A stretch of DNA of 56,190 bases from Trichococcus ilyis (GTDB lineage: Bacteria; Bacillota; Bacilli; Lactobacillales; Aerococcaceae). Positions within the stretch are counted from its first letter, which is position 1. Every line of letters starts with the position of its first letter. Positions 39,143-48,020 of the stretch are shown here, in pieces. The stretch lies in contig NZ_FNYT01000020.1 of assembly GCF_900109135.1 (NCBI RefSeq), positions 1 through 56,190 of the forward strand, in the 5' to 3' direction. Both the position numbers and the translations under genes were made by a program. The notes beneath the pieces were generated by a model. The model worked only from the letters and a program-made list of their open reading frames with translations. It did not search any database and was not told where the DNA came from.

Positions 39143-40114
39143 ATGAAGAAATACCTCTTGCATGTGCTGCTCCTGCTCCTGTTCATCGGCGGCTGCGCGA
39201 ACAGCCCCGCTCCGGAAGATGAGCCAGGCAACATCGTCGTCGGCTTCTCGCAATCTGGCACGGAGAGCAATTGGCGCAAGCGCCACACGGAATCGATAAG
39301 GGAGGAATTAGCCAAGGAAGGCTACGAAGTGCTGTACCGGAACGGCTTCATGAACCAGGACCGCCAAATCCAGGACATGCGCACTTTCATCGCCTATAAA
39401 GTGGACATGATCGTCTTCACGCCGCTCGTGGAAGACGGTTGGGATGCCGTTCTTGCGGAAGCAAAAGATGCGGGCATACCTGTCATCGTCGTCGACCGAC
39501 ATATCCGCACCGCGGAGGAGAATCTGTATCTGACGCACATTGGCCCCAGTTTCAAGGCGGAAGGCAATCGGGCCGGGCTATACATCACCAACCATTTCCA
39601 AAACAGCTCCCAATCCTCCGTGAAGATCCTGGAAATGAAAGGGCTTGCCAACACTTCGCCGACCAACTTCCGCAGTGAAGGTTTCCTGGAAGTGATCAGC
39701 CGCGATTCCAGGATCAGCATCGAAGCCTCCCTGCAAGGCGATTATATCCGGTCCAAAGCCAAGGATGTCTTCCGCAAATATATAGAAGAGAACGGTTGGG
39801 AAGACATCGATGTCCTCTACAGCCACAACGACGAAATGACGTTGGGGATGCTGGAGGTCATGGAAGCAAATGGCATCGTCCCGGGCCAGGACATCCTCAT
39901 CGTCACGATCGACGGCCAAGCCGAGATGATCGAAAATCTGCGCGCCGGCAAAGTCAATTGCGTCGTCGAATGCAATCCGAACGCCGGTTGGTATGTCCGC
40001 AACACGATCAAGCGCTATCTGAACGGCAATACCATCCCGAACGAAATCTACATGCCGGAAACCGTCTTTTCCGATAAAGGCAATCTCGACAGCATTCCGC
40101 CAAGGGAATATTAG
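39143..40114 (+). CDS. Sensor lipoprotein, sugar-binding (three-component system)
   Basis: A 323-residue periplasmic-binding-fold lipoprotein. The signal has LLLFIGGC as lipobox. The mature domain is of the LacI/RbsB type (IVVGFSQSGTESNWRKRHTESI, then D-M-I-V-F-TPLVEDGWDAVL, then GIPVIVVDRHI), closest to YtfQ-like binding proteins. It is followed within 12 bases by a histidine kinase and then a YesN-type regulator. In clostridia this arrangement (XylFII-LytS-YesN) senses extracellular sugar and switches on the divergent importer. Role assigned by that precedent. GGAAGGAAG precedes the ATG. Confidence 0.88.
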   Translation: MKKYLLHVLLLLLFIGGCANSPAPEDEPGNIVVGFSQSGTESNWRKRHTESIREELAKEGYEVLYRNGFMNQDRQIQDMRTFIAYKVDMIVFTPLVEDGWDAVLAEAKDAGIPVIVVDRHIRTAEENLYLTHIGPSFKAEGNRAGLYITNHFQNSSQSSVKILEMKGLANTSPTNFRSEGFLEVISRDSRISIEASLQGDYIRSKAKDVFRKYIEENGWEDIDVLYSHNDEMTLGMLEVMEANGIVPGQDILIVTIDGQAEMIENLRAGKVNCVVECNPNAGWYVRNTIKRYLNGNTIPNEIYMPETVFSDKGNLDSIPPREY

Positions 40115-40126
40115 GGAGGCCATGCG

Positions 40127-41551
40127 ATGGAAAAAATAGCCAGTATCAAAGAAATTTTCGAACAGACCAACCGACTGCTTTTCAGCATCACCCTTATTCC
40201 GCTGCTGGTGATCAGCATCTTTTACACCCGCAACATCCTGGTATACCGCAGCGCCCTGGCGAACGTCGAAGAAGCGAACGCCGTTTCGACCATCGTGCAG
40301 GAAAATGTTTTGGAGGAAGTGTGGGACCTGGTCTTCGGACTCATCGACGTCCCCGCATACGAAGCCGGCAACGAGCTGGACAAGGTGCGGCAGGCCATCG
40401 AAGCGATCCAGGCCAACACCACCACCGCCAAGGAAGCCGCCACGCTCGATGTCGCTTTGCGGACACTCGACACGCTCGACAAGTACATTGCCGAAATGGA
40501 GAGCAACATCCAGAACGAGCGGCCGGTCGACGAAAATGAAGCCATCATGGTCCAGGTCGATGCCGTCACCGTGCTGCTCTACGGCATCCTCCAGGATTTC
40601 GTGCGCGTCGAAATCGAGATCGCCGGGGCGACCAGCGACGACATGCTGGTGTCGCTCTATTACCTGATCCTGTTTGAGCTCGTCATCGTGCTGATAATCG
40701 TCTATTATGCCCGCAAAAACAACCGCTTCCTGACGCGGCAGATCCAGGAACCTTTGCATGACCTGATCGTCCTTTCCGAGGAACTGTCGCAAGGCCATCT
40801 CGATTACCGCGCCGAGGAGCCGGAAGTCGCGGAGCTGCGCGTCGTCACGGAGAGCATGAATGACATGGCGCATAATCTGCGCATCCTGATCGAAGACAAT
40901 GCCATGAAGCAATTCGATCTGGCCCAGAGCGAGCTGCGGGTGCTGCAGGCGCAGATCACTCCCCACTTCATCTACAACACCCTGGACGCCATCCTGTCTT
41001 TGGCCGAACAAGGCAACAGCGAGCAGGTGAAGACGATGACTTACGCCCTTTCCGATTTCCTGCGCATCTCCTTGAGCAAAGGCCAGGACTGGATCACGGT
41101 CGAGAAGGAGATCCGCCACGTCGAAGACTATCTGACGATCCTGCAGATCCGCTACGGCGCAATGCTGGCGTTCGAAATCGACATCCCCGAGGCCATCCTG
41201 CAGACGGAAGTGCTGAAGATGATCCTGCAGCCGTTGGTCGAGAATGCCGTCTATCACGGAACCAAACATGTCCGGCGCGCCGGGAAAGTGATAGTCGCGG
41301 CGACCTGCAGCGAGGATACGATCCAATTTTCCGTGACGGACAATGGCATCGGCATGCAGGAGGAGCGCCTGCTCGAGATCCGCAAGCGGCTTGACCAAGC
41401 CGCAGTCGATGAAACCAGCGAAGGCGGATTCGGGCTTTACAATGTCCGCAAGCGGCTGTTGCTGTATTACGGTGCTGCCGCCTCGCTCACGATCGACAGC
41501 AGCTACCGAAAAGGCACGACCGTCACTGTCACCGTCCCAAAGTTCATTTAA
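40127..41551 (+). CDS. LytS/YesM-type sensor histidine kinase
   Basis: A 474-residue kinase. A transmembrane helix (about 16-34), an extracellular helical region (35-178) rich in A, E, D and L that should contact the sensor lipoprotein, a second transmembrane helix (about 182-204), a HAMP-like linker (DLIVLSEELSQGHLDYR), the His_kinase core with H280 in QAQITPHFIYN, and a HATPase (PLVENAVYHGT; DNGIGMQ; GLYNVRKRL). Starts twelve bases after the lipoprotein gene, and its stop is 15 bases from the regulator. Confidence 0.93.
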   Translation: MEKIASIKEIFEQTNRLLFSITLIPLLVISIFYTRNILVYRSALANVEEANAVSTIVQENVLEEVWDLVFGLIDVPAYEAGNELDKVRQAIEAIQANTTTAKEAATLDVALRTLDTLDKYIAEMESNIQNERPVDENEAIMVQVDAVTVLLYGILQDFVRVEIEIAGATSDDMLVSLYYLILFELVIVLIIVYYARKNNRFLTRQIQEPLHDLIVLSEELSQGHLDYRAEEPEVAELRVVTESMNDMAHNLRILIEDNAMKQFDLAQSELRVLQAQITPHFIYNTLDAILSLAEQGNSEQVKTMTYALSDFLRISLSKGQDWITVEKEIRHVEDYLTILQIRYGAMLAFEIDIPEAILQTEVLKMILQPLVENAVYHGTKHVRRAGKVIVAATCSEDTIQFSVTDNGIGMQEERLLEIRKRLDQAAVDETSEGGFGLYNVRKRLLLYYGAAASLTIDSSYRKGTTVTVTVPKFI

Positions 41552-41566
41552 AAGGAGCGACTCTTT

Positions 41567-43141
41567 ATGTATAAAGTCTTTATCGTCGAGGATGAACACC
41601 TGATCCGCGACAGTCTGCGCAACCAATTGCTGGCCCTTGCCGAAACGCACCCGCTGCTTTTTGCCGGGGAAGCTTCCGACGGGGAAATGGCATTGGCCTC
41701 GATCATGGACGTCAAACCGGACATCCTGCTGACCGATATCCGGATGCCCTTCATGGACGGCCTGAGCCTGGCCAAGGAAGTCCGGAAGATTTTCCCTTGG
41801 ATCCGCATCATCTTCATCAGCGGCTTCGATGATTTCGAATATGCGCGCACCGCCATCCAGGTGCAGGCGGATGCCTACCTGCTGAAACCGATCAAAGACG
41901 AGGAGCTGATCCAGACGCTAGAGGGCGTCATCGCGGTGTTGGACAAACAGAAAGAACCCGTCCTGGACCGGGATCCCCATGCCGACAACTTCATCTTTGA
42001 GCTGAAAAAGAACCACTTCCTGAACGGCATCTTCGGCGGTGATCTGTCGGTGCCGGAAGTGCTGCAGGAATCCGCCGCCCTGAAGCGCTCGGTTGTGGGA
42101 AAAAAGACCTGCGTCGTCCTGGCCACCAATCATTACGATAAAAATTTCGATGATCATTTCCGCTTCAGCAAGTATCTGCAGTTTCTTTTCGGCGAGGATG
42201 AGAGCATCATTTTCTCCAGCATCTCTTCACGTTTCATCAAGTTTCTGCTGATGGACAGCGATACGGACAGGCTGTTGGAAAAAAGTTACCAATTGGCTCA
42301 GACGCTCGTCCATGAACTGAAGGACGAAGAGGCGGAGGACCTGATCGTTTCGATCGGCCCGATCGTCGAACGGCTCAGCGAGATTCCGCAGGCCTACCGT
42401 TACACGCAGAATATGCTGCAGACTTACGGCGTGCTGCGGACGGAGCGGATCATCAGCTACGAGGACGACATCAAGGACGGCGAGGTTTCCCCGACGAATC
42501 CGTTCAAGCTCGATCTGGCCCAGCGGATCGCCCGGACCGAGGCGGATGAACTGGAGGAGCTGGTGCTGGAGCTGCAGGGAACACCCGGCGACACCGAGGA
42601 GCGCAACCGGCTTTTCCGCTTCTTCGTGCTGACCGAGTTGGGGCATCTGGTCCAGAAAAAGAAGCCCGGGACGGAGCAGCCTCTGCTGGAGAAAATGAAC
42701 GATCTTGACCAGCTGGCGGCGGTGGCGGCCGATGCCGCGGAATATACCCACACGATCGAAAAGCTGCTGGCTTTCCTGATGGCGGCCCACATCCAGCCGG
42801 CCATGGTGAAATATCAGAGCGTCATCCAGAAAGCGTTGGGCTTCATCAAGGAGAATTTCACCGATCCCGACATCTCGCTGAACGTCGTGGCGGAGGCCGT
42901 GAACCTGAGTCCTTCGCATTTCAGCACGATCTTCTCGCAATCATTGGGGCAGACGTTCATCGACTTCCTGACCGAATGCCGTCTGCAGCACGCCAAAGAG
43001 CTGCTGGTCGGGACCGACGACAAGCTCTCCGCCATCGCGATGGACATCGGCTACAACGACCCCAACTATTTCAGCTACCTCTTCAAAAAACGGGAAGGAC
43101 AGACACCGAAAGAATACCGAAGAAACCATGCAAGAGCGTGA
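41567..43141 (+). CDS. YesN-type response regulator (receiver plus AraC HTH)
   Basis: A 524-residue regulator. Receiver domain 1-125, with the acidic pair in VEDEH, phospho-Asp57 in LLTDIRMPF and lysine in LLKPIKDEE. A central region (130-410) of the type found in large YesN proteins. C-terminal AraC DNA-binding domain (about 420-520) with two helix-turn-helices (LNVVAEAVNLSPSHFSTIFSQ; IAMDIGYNDPNYFSYLFKKREG). AAAAGGAGCG precedes the ATG. Third member of the sensor operon, with the divergent chvE operon its expected target. Confidence 0.93.
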   Translation: MYKVFIVEDEHLIRDSLRNQLLALAETHPLLFAGEASDGEMALASIMDVKPDILLTDIRMPFMDGLSLAKEVRKIFPWIRIIFISGFDDFEYARTAIQVQADAYLLKPIKDEELIQTLEGVIAVLDKQKEPVLDRDPHADNFIFELKKNHFLNGIFGGDLSVPEVLQESAALKRSVVGKKTCVVLATNHYDKNFDDHFRFSKYLQFLFGEDESIIFSSISSRFIKFLLMDSDTDRLLEKSYQLAQTLVHELKDEEAEDLIVSIGPIVERLSEIPQAYRYTQNMLQTYGVLRTERIISYEDDIKDGEVSPTNPFKLDLAQRIARTEADELEELVLELQGTPGDTEERNRLFRFFVLTELGHLVQKKKPGTEQPLLEKMNDLDQLAAVAADAAEYTHTIEKLLAFLMAAHIQPAMVKYQSVIQKALGFIKENFTDPDISLNVVAEAVNLSPSHFSTIFSQSLGQTFIDFLTECRLQHAKELLVGTDDKLSAIAMDIGYNDPNYFSYLFKKREGQTPKEYRRNHARA

Positions 43142-43173
43142 TGAATGAGACAACCTTCTGTAACAGCACACTG

Positions 43174-43360
43174 GTTGTCGGATTCTTTCGGTTTATCCAA
43201 CAACTTTCGAGTTATAGGTGCTATGGTTGTCGGATTCTTTCGATCTATCCGACAACCTTTGAGTTATAGGTGCTGTGGTTGTCGGATTCTTTCGGTTTAT
43301 CCGACAACTTTTGAATTATAGGTGCTGTGGTTGTCGGATTCTGCATCGTTATCCGACAAT
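43174..43360. repeat. Tandem 52-bp palindrome array (four units)
   Basis: Four units start at exactly 43174, 43226, 43278 and 43330. Each is a ten-base arm GTTGTCGGAT, an eleven-base loop, the arm ATCCGACAAC, and a 21-base linker of form TTTGAGTTATAGGTGCTGTG. The arms are invariant except ATCCAACAAC in unit 1 and a final T in unit 4. Loops change mainly in units 2 and 4. A decayed half unit may precede (from about 43149). It lies between the convergent yesN-type and AraC genes. A second, diverged array is at 55746-55827. Confidence 0.9.
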
Positions 43361-43388
43361 CAGCACACATTTATGGATGCATCAACAG

Positions 43389-43419
43389 AAAGAGGCTATC
43401 TCATCGAGATAGCCTCTTT
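43389..43419. terminator. Bidirectional terminator
   Basis: AAAGAGGCTATCTC-ATC-GAGATAGCCTCTTT perfect stem with T-rich continuation, next to the AraC gene stop. Confidence 0.88.
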
Positions 43420-43436
43420 CTTTACAACGATAGACC

Positions 43437-44276
43437 CTACACCGGCCGCTCTTCCTTGGCGATTTGCGATGGCGCGGTTCCGTAGTATTTTTTGAACAAT
43501 TTGCTGAAATGGTATGCGTCCTCATAGCCGACAGCCTGAGCGACCTCCTTGATGGTCCATTCTTCCTGCTTCAACAGTTCCTTCGCATGCTTCAGGCGCA
43601 CGTGGATCAGGTAATGGATCGGACTCAAGCCGGTCGCTTCCTTGAAGATCTTCGAAAGGTGGGCCGGGCTGACGAAGAGCTGCTGCGCCAGTTGTTCCAG
43701 CGTGATTTCCTCGGAATGGTGTTTCTCCAGGTAATAGACGGCATGGTTCACAAGATGCTGCTGGCGCACGGCGGTCTGGGAAAGCGCCGCGGGAACCGTA
43801 TTGTCCGATCCGTCCTCCAGACTGCGCAGCAGCAGTCCCAGCATCTCCAAGATCAGCCCTTTGCCCATCAGCTGGTATTCGCTGCGCTGCTCATTGAACT
43901 CCCTCGTCACTTGCCAAGCCTTCGCCATGAAGGCATCCGCATAACAGCCCAGGTCCAGCAACGCGCGCTTATTCGGGAAATGATTGCGGGGAAGCCCGTT
44001 CAGCGAAAGGTTCGTCAAACCGATATGCAGCTGATGGGAAAAGGTGCCCTCTCTTTGCCTTTCCGCATGTTTGACGCCCGGATTGAAAAGCATGACGGTG
44101 CCTTTCCCCAAATCCTGTCGCGTTCCGTCCACCAAATAATCGGCTTCCCCTTCCAGGAGGATGCTGATTTCCAGGAAGTTGTGGCTGTGCGTTTTGGAAT
44201 AGCTTCCGGCCTCGTTCAACGGGTCGAAAGCATAAAGAATTTCCGGATTGAATGTTTGTACGTGTGTATAGGCCAT
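43437..44276 (-). CDS. AraC family regulator with cupin sensor
   Basis: A 279-residue protein. The N-terminal cupin (about 10-140) has the signature HSHNFLEISILLEGEADYLVDG, and the C-terminal AraC domain (185-279) has ITLEQLAQQLFVSPAHLSKIFKEATG and IKEVAQAVGYEDAYHFSKLFKKYYG. The class senses sugars or related ligands. It is divergent from the heterodimeric ABC exporter (start-to-start gap 122 bases), and next to the sugar sensor operon, so its target is unclear. AAGGACG is a poor ribosome site before the ATG. Confidence 0.9.
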   Translation of the reverse strand: MAYTHVQTFNPEILYAFDPLNEAGSYSKTHSHNFLEISILLEGEADYLVDGTRQDLGKGTVMLFNPGVKHAERQREGTFSHQLHIGLTNLSLNGLPRNHFPNKRALLDLGCYADAFMAKAWQVTREFNEQRSEYQLMGKGLILEMLGLLLRSLEDGSDNTVPAALSQTAVRQQHLVNHAVYYLEKHHSEEITLEQLAQQLFVSPAHLSKIFKEATGLSPIHYLIHVRLKHAKELLKQEEWTIKEVAQAVGYEDAYHFSKLFKKYYGTAPSQIAKEERPV

Positions 44277-44398
44277 CGCAAACGTCCTTTCTGTTGAATA
44301 CCCTTATATTGTACAGGAATCTGAAGAAGAAAAGCCATTCTCTTTCCCCGAAAAAGCAGTAACCTGTTAACATACACTTTTTTGAGGAGGACCAGCTT

Positions 44399-46156
44399 AT
44401 GAATCATTATCAATGGATTTGGCGTTACGCACGGGCATACAAATCCAAAGGCTTACTGGCTTTATTGTTTATTTTCCTGAATGCCCTCCTGATCATCGTC
44501 AACCCTTTGTTGGCGGGGGAATTGGTCGACAAAGTCATCGACGGCGGTCGGGATGACTTGTTGGTGCCGATTTTGGCACTGATGATCGGCATCACGCTCT
44601 TCCGGACAATCATCCGCTACAGCTACCAGATGCTGTTCGAGCGGATCGGCCAAAATTCCCTCTTCGTGCTGCGCCAGGACATGTACCGGAAACTGCAGGA
44701 ATTGGATTTCGACTTCTTCAACCACACCCGCGTCGGCGACATCATGGCCCGGATGACCGGAGACACCGATGCCATCCGCCATTTCGTCTCCTGGGTCACC
44801 TACAATATCCTGGAAAGCATCCTCTGGTTCGTGATGGCCGTCGCGGTCATGGGCACGATCCACTTGCCGCTGATGCTGGCATTGGTGGCGGTCACGCCGA
44901 TCATCTTCATCCTGACGCAAAAGATGTCCGGCAAAGCTTTCCCGCTGTTTTTCCAGATCCGGGAAAGTTTCTCCCGGCTGAACTCGATGGTCGAAGAAAA
45001 CATCGGGGGCAACCGCATCGTCAAGGCTTTCGCAAAGGAAGACCACGAGATCGAAAAGTTCACGAGGCACAACGAGGACTTCAAGCGCCGCAACATGGAT
45101 TCAGCGATTGTGTCCCGCACCTATCTCCCTTGGCTCGACGGATTCGCCGGCACGCTGAACGCAATCGCCTTGGTGCTCGGCGGCCTCTATGTCATCCGCG
45201 GCGAAATGTCGCTGGGGGATTTGGTTGCCTTCAACGGCTTTATCTGGATGCTGAATATGCCGATGCGCATGAGCGGTTGGCTCATCAATGATGTGCAGCG
45301 CTTCTCCGCGGCCTGCGTCAAAATCCGCGACATGCTGGACACAAAAGCGCAAATCCCGGTCACGGCAGCCGCTGAGCACTCGCGGATCAAGGGGACCGTC
45401 AGCTTCGACGACGTTTCCTTCGCCTTCTCGGACGATCCCGGAACGGACATCCTGTCGCACGTCTCCTTCACGATCGCGCCCGGACAGACTTTGGGCATCC
45501 TGGGCGAAACCGGCTCCGGCAAAACGACGCTCGTCAACCTGGTCGGCAGATTCTACGACCCGACTTCGGGAACAGTCCTGATCGACGGCAAAGACGCCAA
45601 AGAATACCCGGTCCGCCAGCTGCGCGAAAACATCGCCATGGTCATGCAGGATGTCTTCCTGTTTTCCGACACGATTGAGGACAACATCGCTTTCGGCAAT
45701 CCGCAGATGGACCGTTCCTGCATCCAACAGATGGCCCGGATCGCCGATGCGGACGTCTTCATCACAAGCATGCCGCAAGGATACGCCACTGTCGTCGGCG
45801 AACGCGGCGTCGGCCTTTCCGGTGGGCAAAAGCAACGCATTTCCCTGGCCCGGGCGTTGGCGAAAGATCCCGCCATCCTGATCCTGGATGACACCACCTC
45901 CGCGGTCGACATGGAAACCGAATCGAAGATCCAACAGGAACTGATCGCTTTGACGGAATCCAAGACCACTTTCATCATCGCCCACCGGATTTCGTCGGTG
46001 CGGGATGCGGATCTGATCCTGATGATGGAAAAAGGCCGGGTCGTCGAGCAAGGCACCCACGCGGAACTTTTGGCCAAACGCGGCAAATACTACGACGTTT
46101 ACTGCAAACAACTCGGATTGACTGGAGGCGAAAACAATGGCACGCAACACCTATGA
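44399..46156 (+). CDS. Heterodimeric ABC exporter, subunit with degenerate ATP site
   Basis: A 585-residue type IV ABC half-transporter: six-helix membrane domain (1-310) and nucleotide-binding domain (335-580) with Walker A GETGSGKTT, signature LSGGQKQR, Walker B ILILDDTTSAVD and switch H in TTFIIAHRIS. Asp498 replaces the catalytic glutamate after Walker B, so the site bearing it should be slow or inactive. This is normal in one half of heterodimers such as BmrCD, LmrCD and TM287/288. Overlaps the next gene by 20 bases. GAGGAGGACC precedes the ATG. Confidence 0.95.
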   Translation: MNHYQWIWRYARAYKSKGLLALLFIFLNALLIIVNPLLAGELVDKVIDGGRDDLLVPILALMIGITLFRTIIRYSYQMLFERIGQNSLFVLRQDMYRKLQELDFDFFNHTRVGDIMARMTGDTDAIRHFVSWVTYNILESILWFVMAVAVMGTIHLPLMLALVAVTPIIFILTQKMSGKAFPLFFQIRESFSRLNSMVEENIGGNRIVKAFAKEDHEIEKFTRHNEDFKRRNMDSAIVSRTYLPWLDGFAGTLNAIALVLGGLYVIRGEMSLGDLVAFNGFIWMLNMPMRMSGWLINDVQRFSAACVKIRDMLDTKAQIPVTAAAEHSRIKGTVSFDDVSFAFSDDPGTDILSHVSFTIAPGQTLGILGETGSGKTTLVNLVGRFYDPTSGTVLIDGKDAKEYPVRQLRENIAMVMQDVFLFSDTIEDNIAFGNPQMDRSCIQQMARIADADVFITSMPQGYATVVGERGVGLSGGQKQRISLARALAKDPAILILDDTTSAVDMETESKIQQELIALTESKTTFIIAHRISSVRDADLILMMEKGRVVEQGTHAELLAKRGKYYDVYCKQLGLTGGENNGTQHL

Positions 46157-47918
46157 TGTCGATGAAACACTGGAGCAGGAATTCAACTGGGCCCACTACC
46201 GGCGCTTGGCCGGCTACATCAGGCCCTACAAAAAACCGCTGACCAAGATACTGGCAGTCATCATCCTGTCCAACATCGCCGGGATGGCCGGACCTTACTT
46301 CACAAAAATCGCGATCGATGACCTGATACCCGCCGAAAACGTCCCGCAGCTGCTGGGATTGGGCGGGCTGTTCATCCTTTCGCTTGCCCTCATCGGCTGG
46401 TGCATGCGCTATCGCATCTACGCCATTACCGAAGTCGGCCAGGACATCCTGAAGGACATGCGCTACGATATTTTTGCGCATCTGCAGCGCTTGCCGTTCG
46501 CCTACTTCGACAACCGGCCCCACGGCAAGATCCTGATCCGCGTCGTCAACTACATCAACACGCTGAGCGATCTCCTGAGCAACGGCCTGATCAACCTGAT
46601 ATCGGACTTGTTCAATGTATTCATCACCTTGGGCTTCATGCTGCTTATCGATGTGCGCTTGACCCTTTACAGCCTGGCCCTTTTGCCGGTGCTGTTCGGC
46701 TTGGTCCTGTTCATCAAGAAACGCCAGCGGATAGCTTTTCAGATACTGAGCAACAAGCAGTCCAATCTCAACGCCTATATCCACGAAAGCATTTCGGGCA
46801 TCAAAATCACCCAATCGTTTGCCCGGGAACAGGCCAATTACGACATCTTCAACGAAGTCAGCGAGGAATACCGGACGTCCTGGATGAAGGCCGTCAAAAT
46901 CCAGTTTCTGATGTGGCCCGGCGTGCAGAACATTTCCGTCCTGACGACCTGCCTGATCTATTTTGTGGGCATCCGCCAGCTCGGCGTCTCCGTCTCCACC
47001 GGTACGCTGATCGCCTTCATCGGCTACATCAACAACTTCTGGAATCCCGTCATCAACATCGGCAATTTCTACAATTCCTTGATCACGGCGACCGCCTACC
47101 TGGAACGCATCTTCGAAACGCTGGATGAGGTGCCTTCCATCCAGGATGCGCCGGCTGCCTATGAATTGCCGCCGGTCACCGGAGCGGTGGATTTCGAGGA
47201 CGTCACTTTCCGTTATGAGGACGGCAAAGATATCCTGCACAAAGTCAATTTCCATATCGAACCGGGCCAGAGCATCGCTTTGGTTGGACCGACGGGAGCG
47301 GGCAAGACGACCGTCATCAATCTGCTGAGCCGTTTCTACGACATCAATGCGGGCAGCGTAAAAATTGATGGGCATGATGTCCGCGCTGTCACGCTCCGCT
47401 CCTTGCGCAGCCAGATGGGCGTCATGCTGCAGGATACTTTCATCTTTTCCGGCACGATCATGGAAAACATCCGTTACGGAAAACTGGACGCCACCGAGGA
47501 GGAAGTGATCGCGGCAGCGAAAGTTGTGCGCGCGCATGACTTCATCGAGCACCTGAAGGACGGCTACCATACCGTCGTTGAGGAGCGCGGCAGCACCCTT
47601 TCGGCCGGACAGCGCCAATTGCTGTCATTCGCGCGGGCCCTGCTCGCCGATCCGAAAATCCTGATCCTCGACGAAGCGACCGCCAGCATCGACACCCGCA
47701 CCGAGGAACTGCTGCAGGAAGGCTTGCAGAAATTGCTGAAAGGCCGGACTTCCTTCATCATCGCCCACCGGTTGTCGACGATCAAAAACAGCTCCCGGAT
47801 CTTCTACGTGGCGGGCGGCACGATCGCCGAAGCCGGCACCCATGAAGAACTGATGGCCAAAAAAGGACTGTACCACCATCTCTACCAATCGCAGTACGAC
47901 CTGCTGCAGGCCGTTTAG
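46137..47918 (+). CDS. Heterodimeric ABC exporter, catalytic subunit
   Basis: A 593-residue half-transporter with membrane domain (1-330) and nucleotide-binding domain (350-590): Walker A GPTGAGKTT, signature LSAGQRQL, Walker B ILILDEATASID with an intact glutamate, and H in SFIIAHRLS. It provides the active ATP site with its partner's LSGGQ. The longer N-terminus (MARNTYDVDETLEQEFNWAHYRRL) is typical of the second member of such pairs (YfiC, BmrD). Probably exports drugs, lipids or peptides. The start is set by GGAGG inside the first gene. Ends at a strong terminator. Confidence 0.95.
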   Translation: MARNTYDVDETLEQEFNWAHYRRLAGYIRPYKKPLTKILAVIILSNIAGMAGPYFTKIAIDDLIPAENVPQLLGLGGLFILSLALIGWCMRYRIYAITEVGQDILKDMRYDIFAHLQRLPFAYFDNRPHGKILIRVVNYINTLSDLLSNGLINLISDLFNVFITLGFMLLIDVRLTLYSLALLPVLFGLVLFIKKRQRIAFQILSNKQSNLNAYIHESISGIKITQSFAREQANYDIFNEVSEEYRTSWMKAVKIQFLMWPGVQNISVLTTCLIYFVGIRQLGVSVSTGTLIAFIGYINNFWNPVINIGNFYNSLITATAYLERIFETLDEVPSIQDAPAAYELPPVTGAVDFEDVTFRYEDGKDILHKVNFHIEPGQSIALVGPTGAGKTTVINLLSRFYDINAGSVKIDGHDVRAVTLRSLRSQMGVMLQDTFIFSGTIMENIRYGKLDATEEEVIAAAKVVRAHDFIEHLKDGYHTVVEERGSTLSAGQRQLLSFARALLADPKILILDEATASIDTRTEELLQEGLQKLLKGRTSFIIAHRLSTIKNSSRIFYVAGGTIAEAGTHEELMAKKGLYHHLYQSQYDLLQAV

Positions 47919-47928
47919 TGAACCACTG

Positions 47929-47986
47929 AAAAGATGCGTCCCCGTTCCTGAAGCAGTTGCTTCGAAGAGCGGGGACGCATCTTTTT
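47929..47986. terminator. Bidirectional terminator
   Basis: AAAAGATGCGTCCCCG/CGGGGACGCATCTTTTT arms, between the convergent ABC exporter and phosphoketolase genes. T and A runs flank both sides. Confidence 0.93.
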
Positions 47987-48020
47987 ATTTTCTAGAGAAG
48001 CGATGCTTATGCCGGAAACT

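Noticed and set aside
39578-41650. 690-codon open frame antisense to the sensor operon
   Set aside because: Opposite three well-supported domains (binding protein and kinase). It arises from codon bias that avoids stop codons on the other strand. The encoded residues are a D/F/R/Q-rich mix without motifs.
43174-43360. CRISPR array
   Set aside because: Palindromic repeats at regular spacing look CRISPR-like, but the linkers are nearly identical to each other, the unit is only 52 bp with 4 copies, and no cas genes are in the window.
45975-47618. 547-codon open frame antisense to the ABC exporter
   Set aside because: Shadow of two genes with complete ABC motifs. No ribosome site and biased composition.
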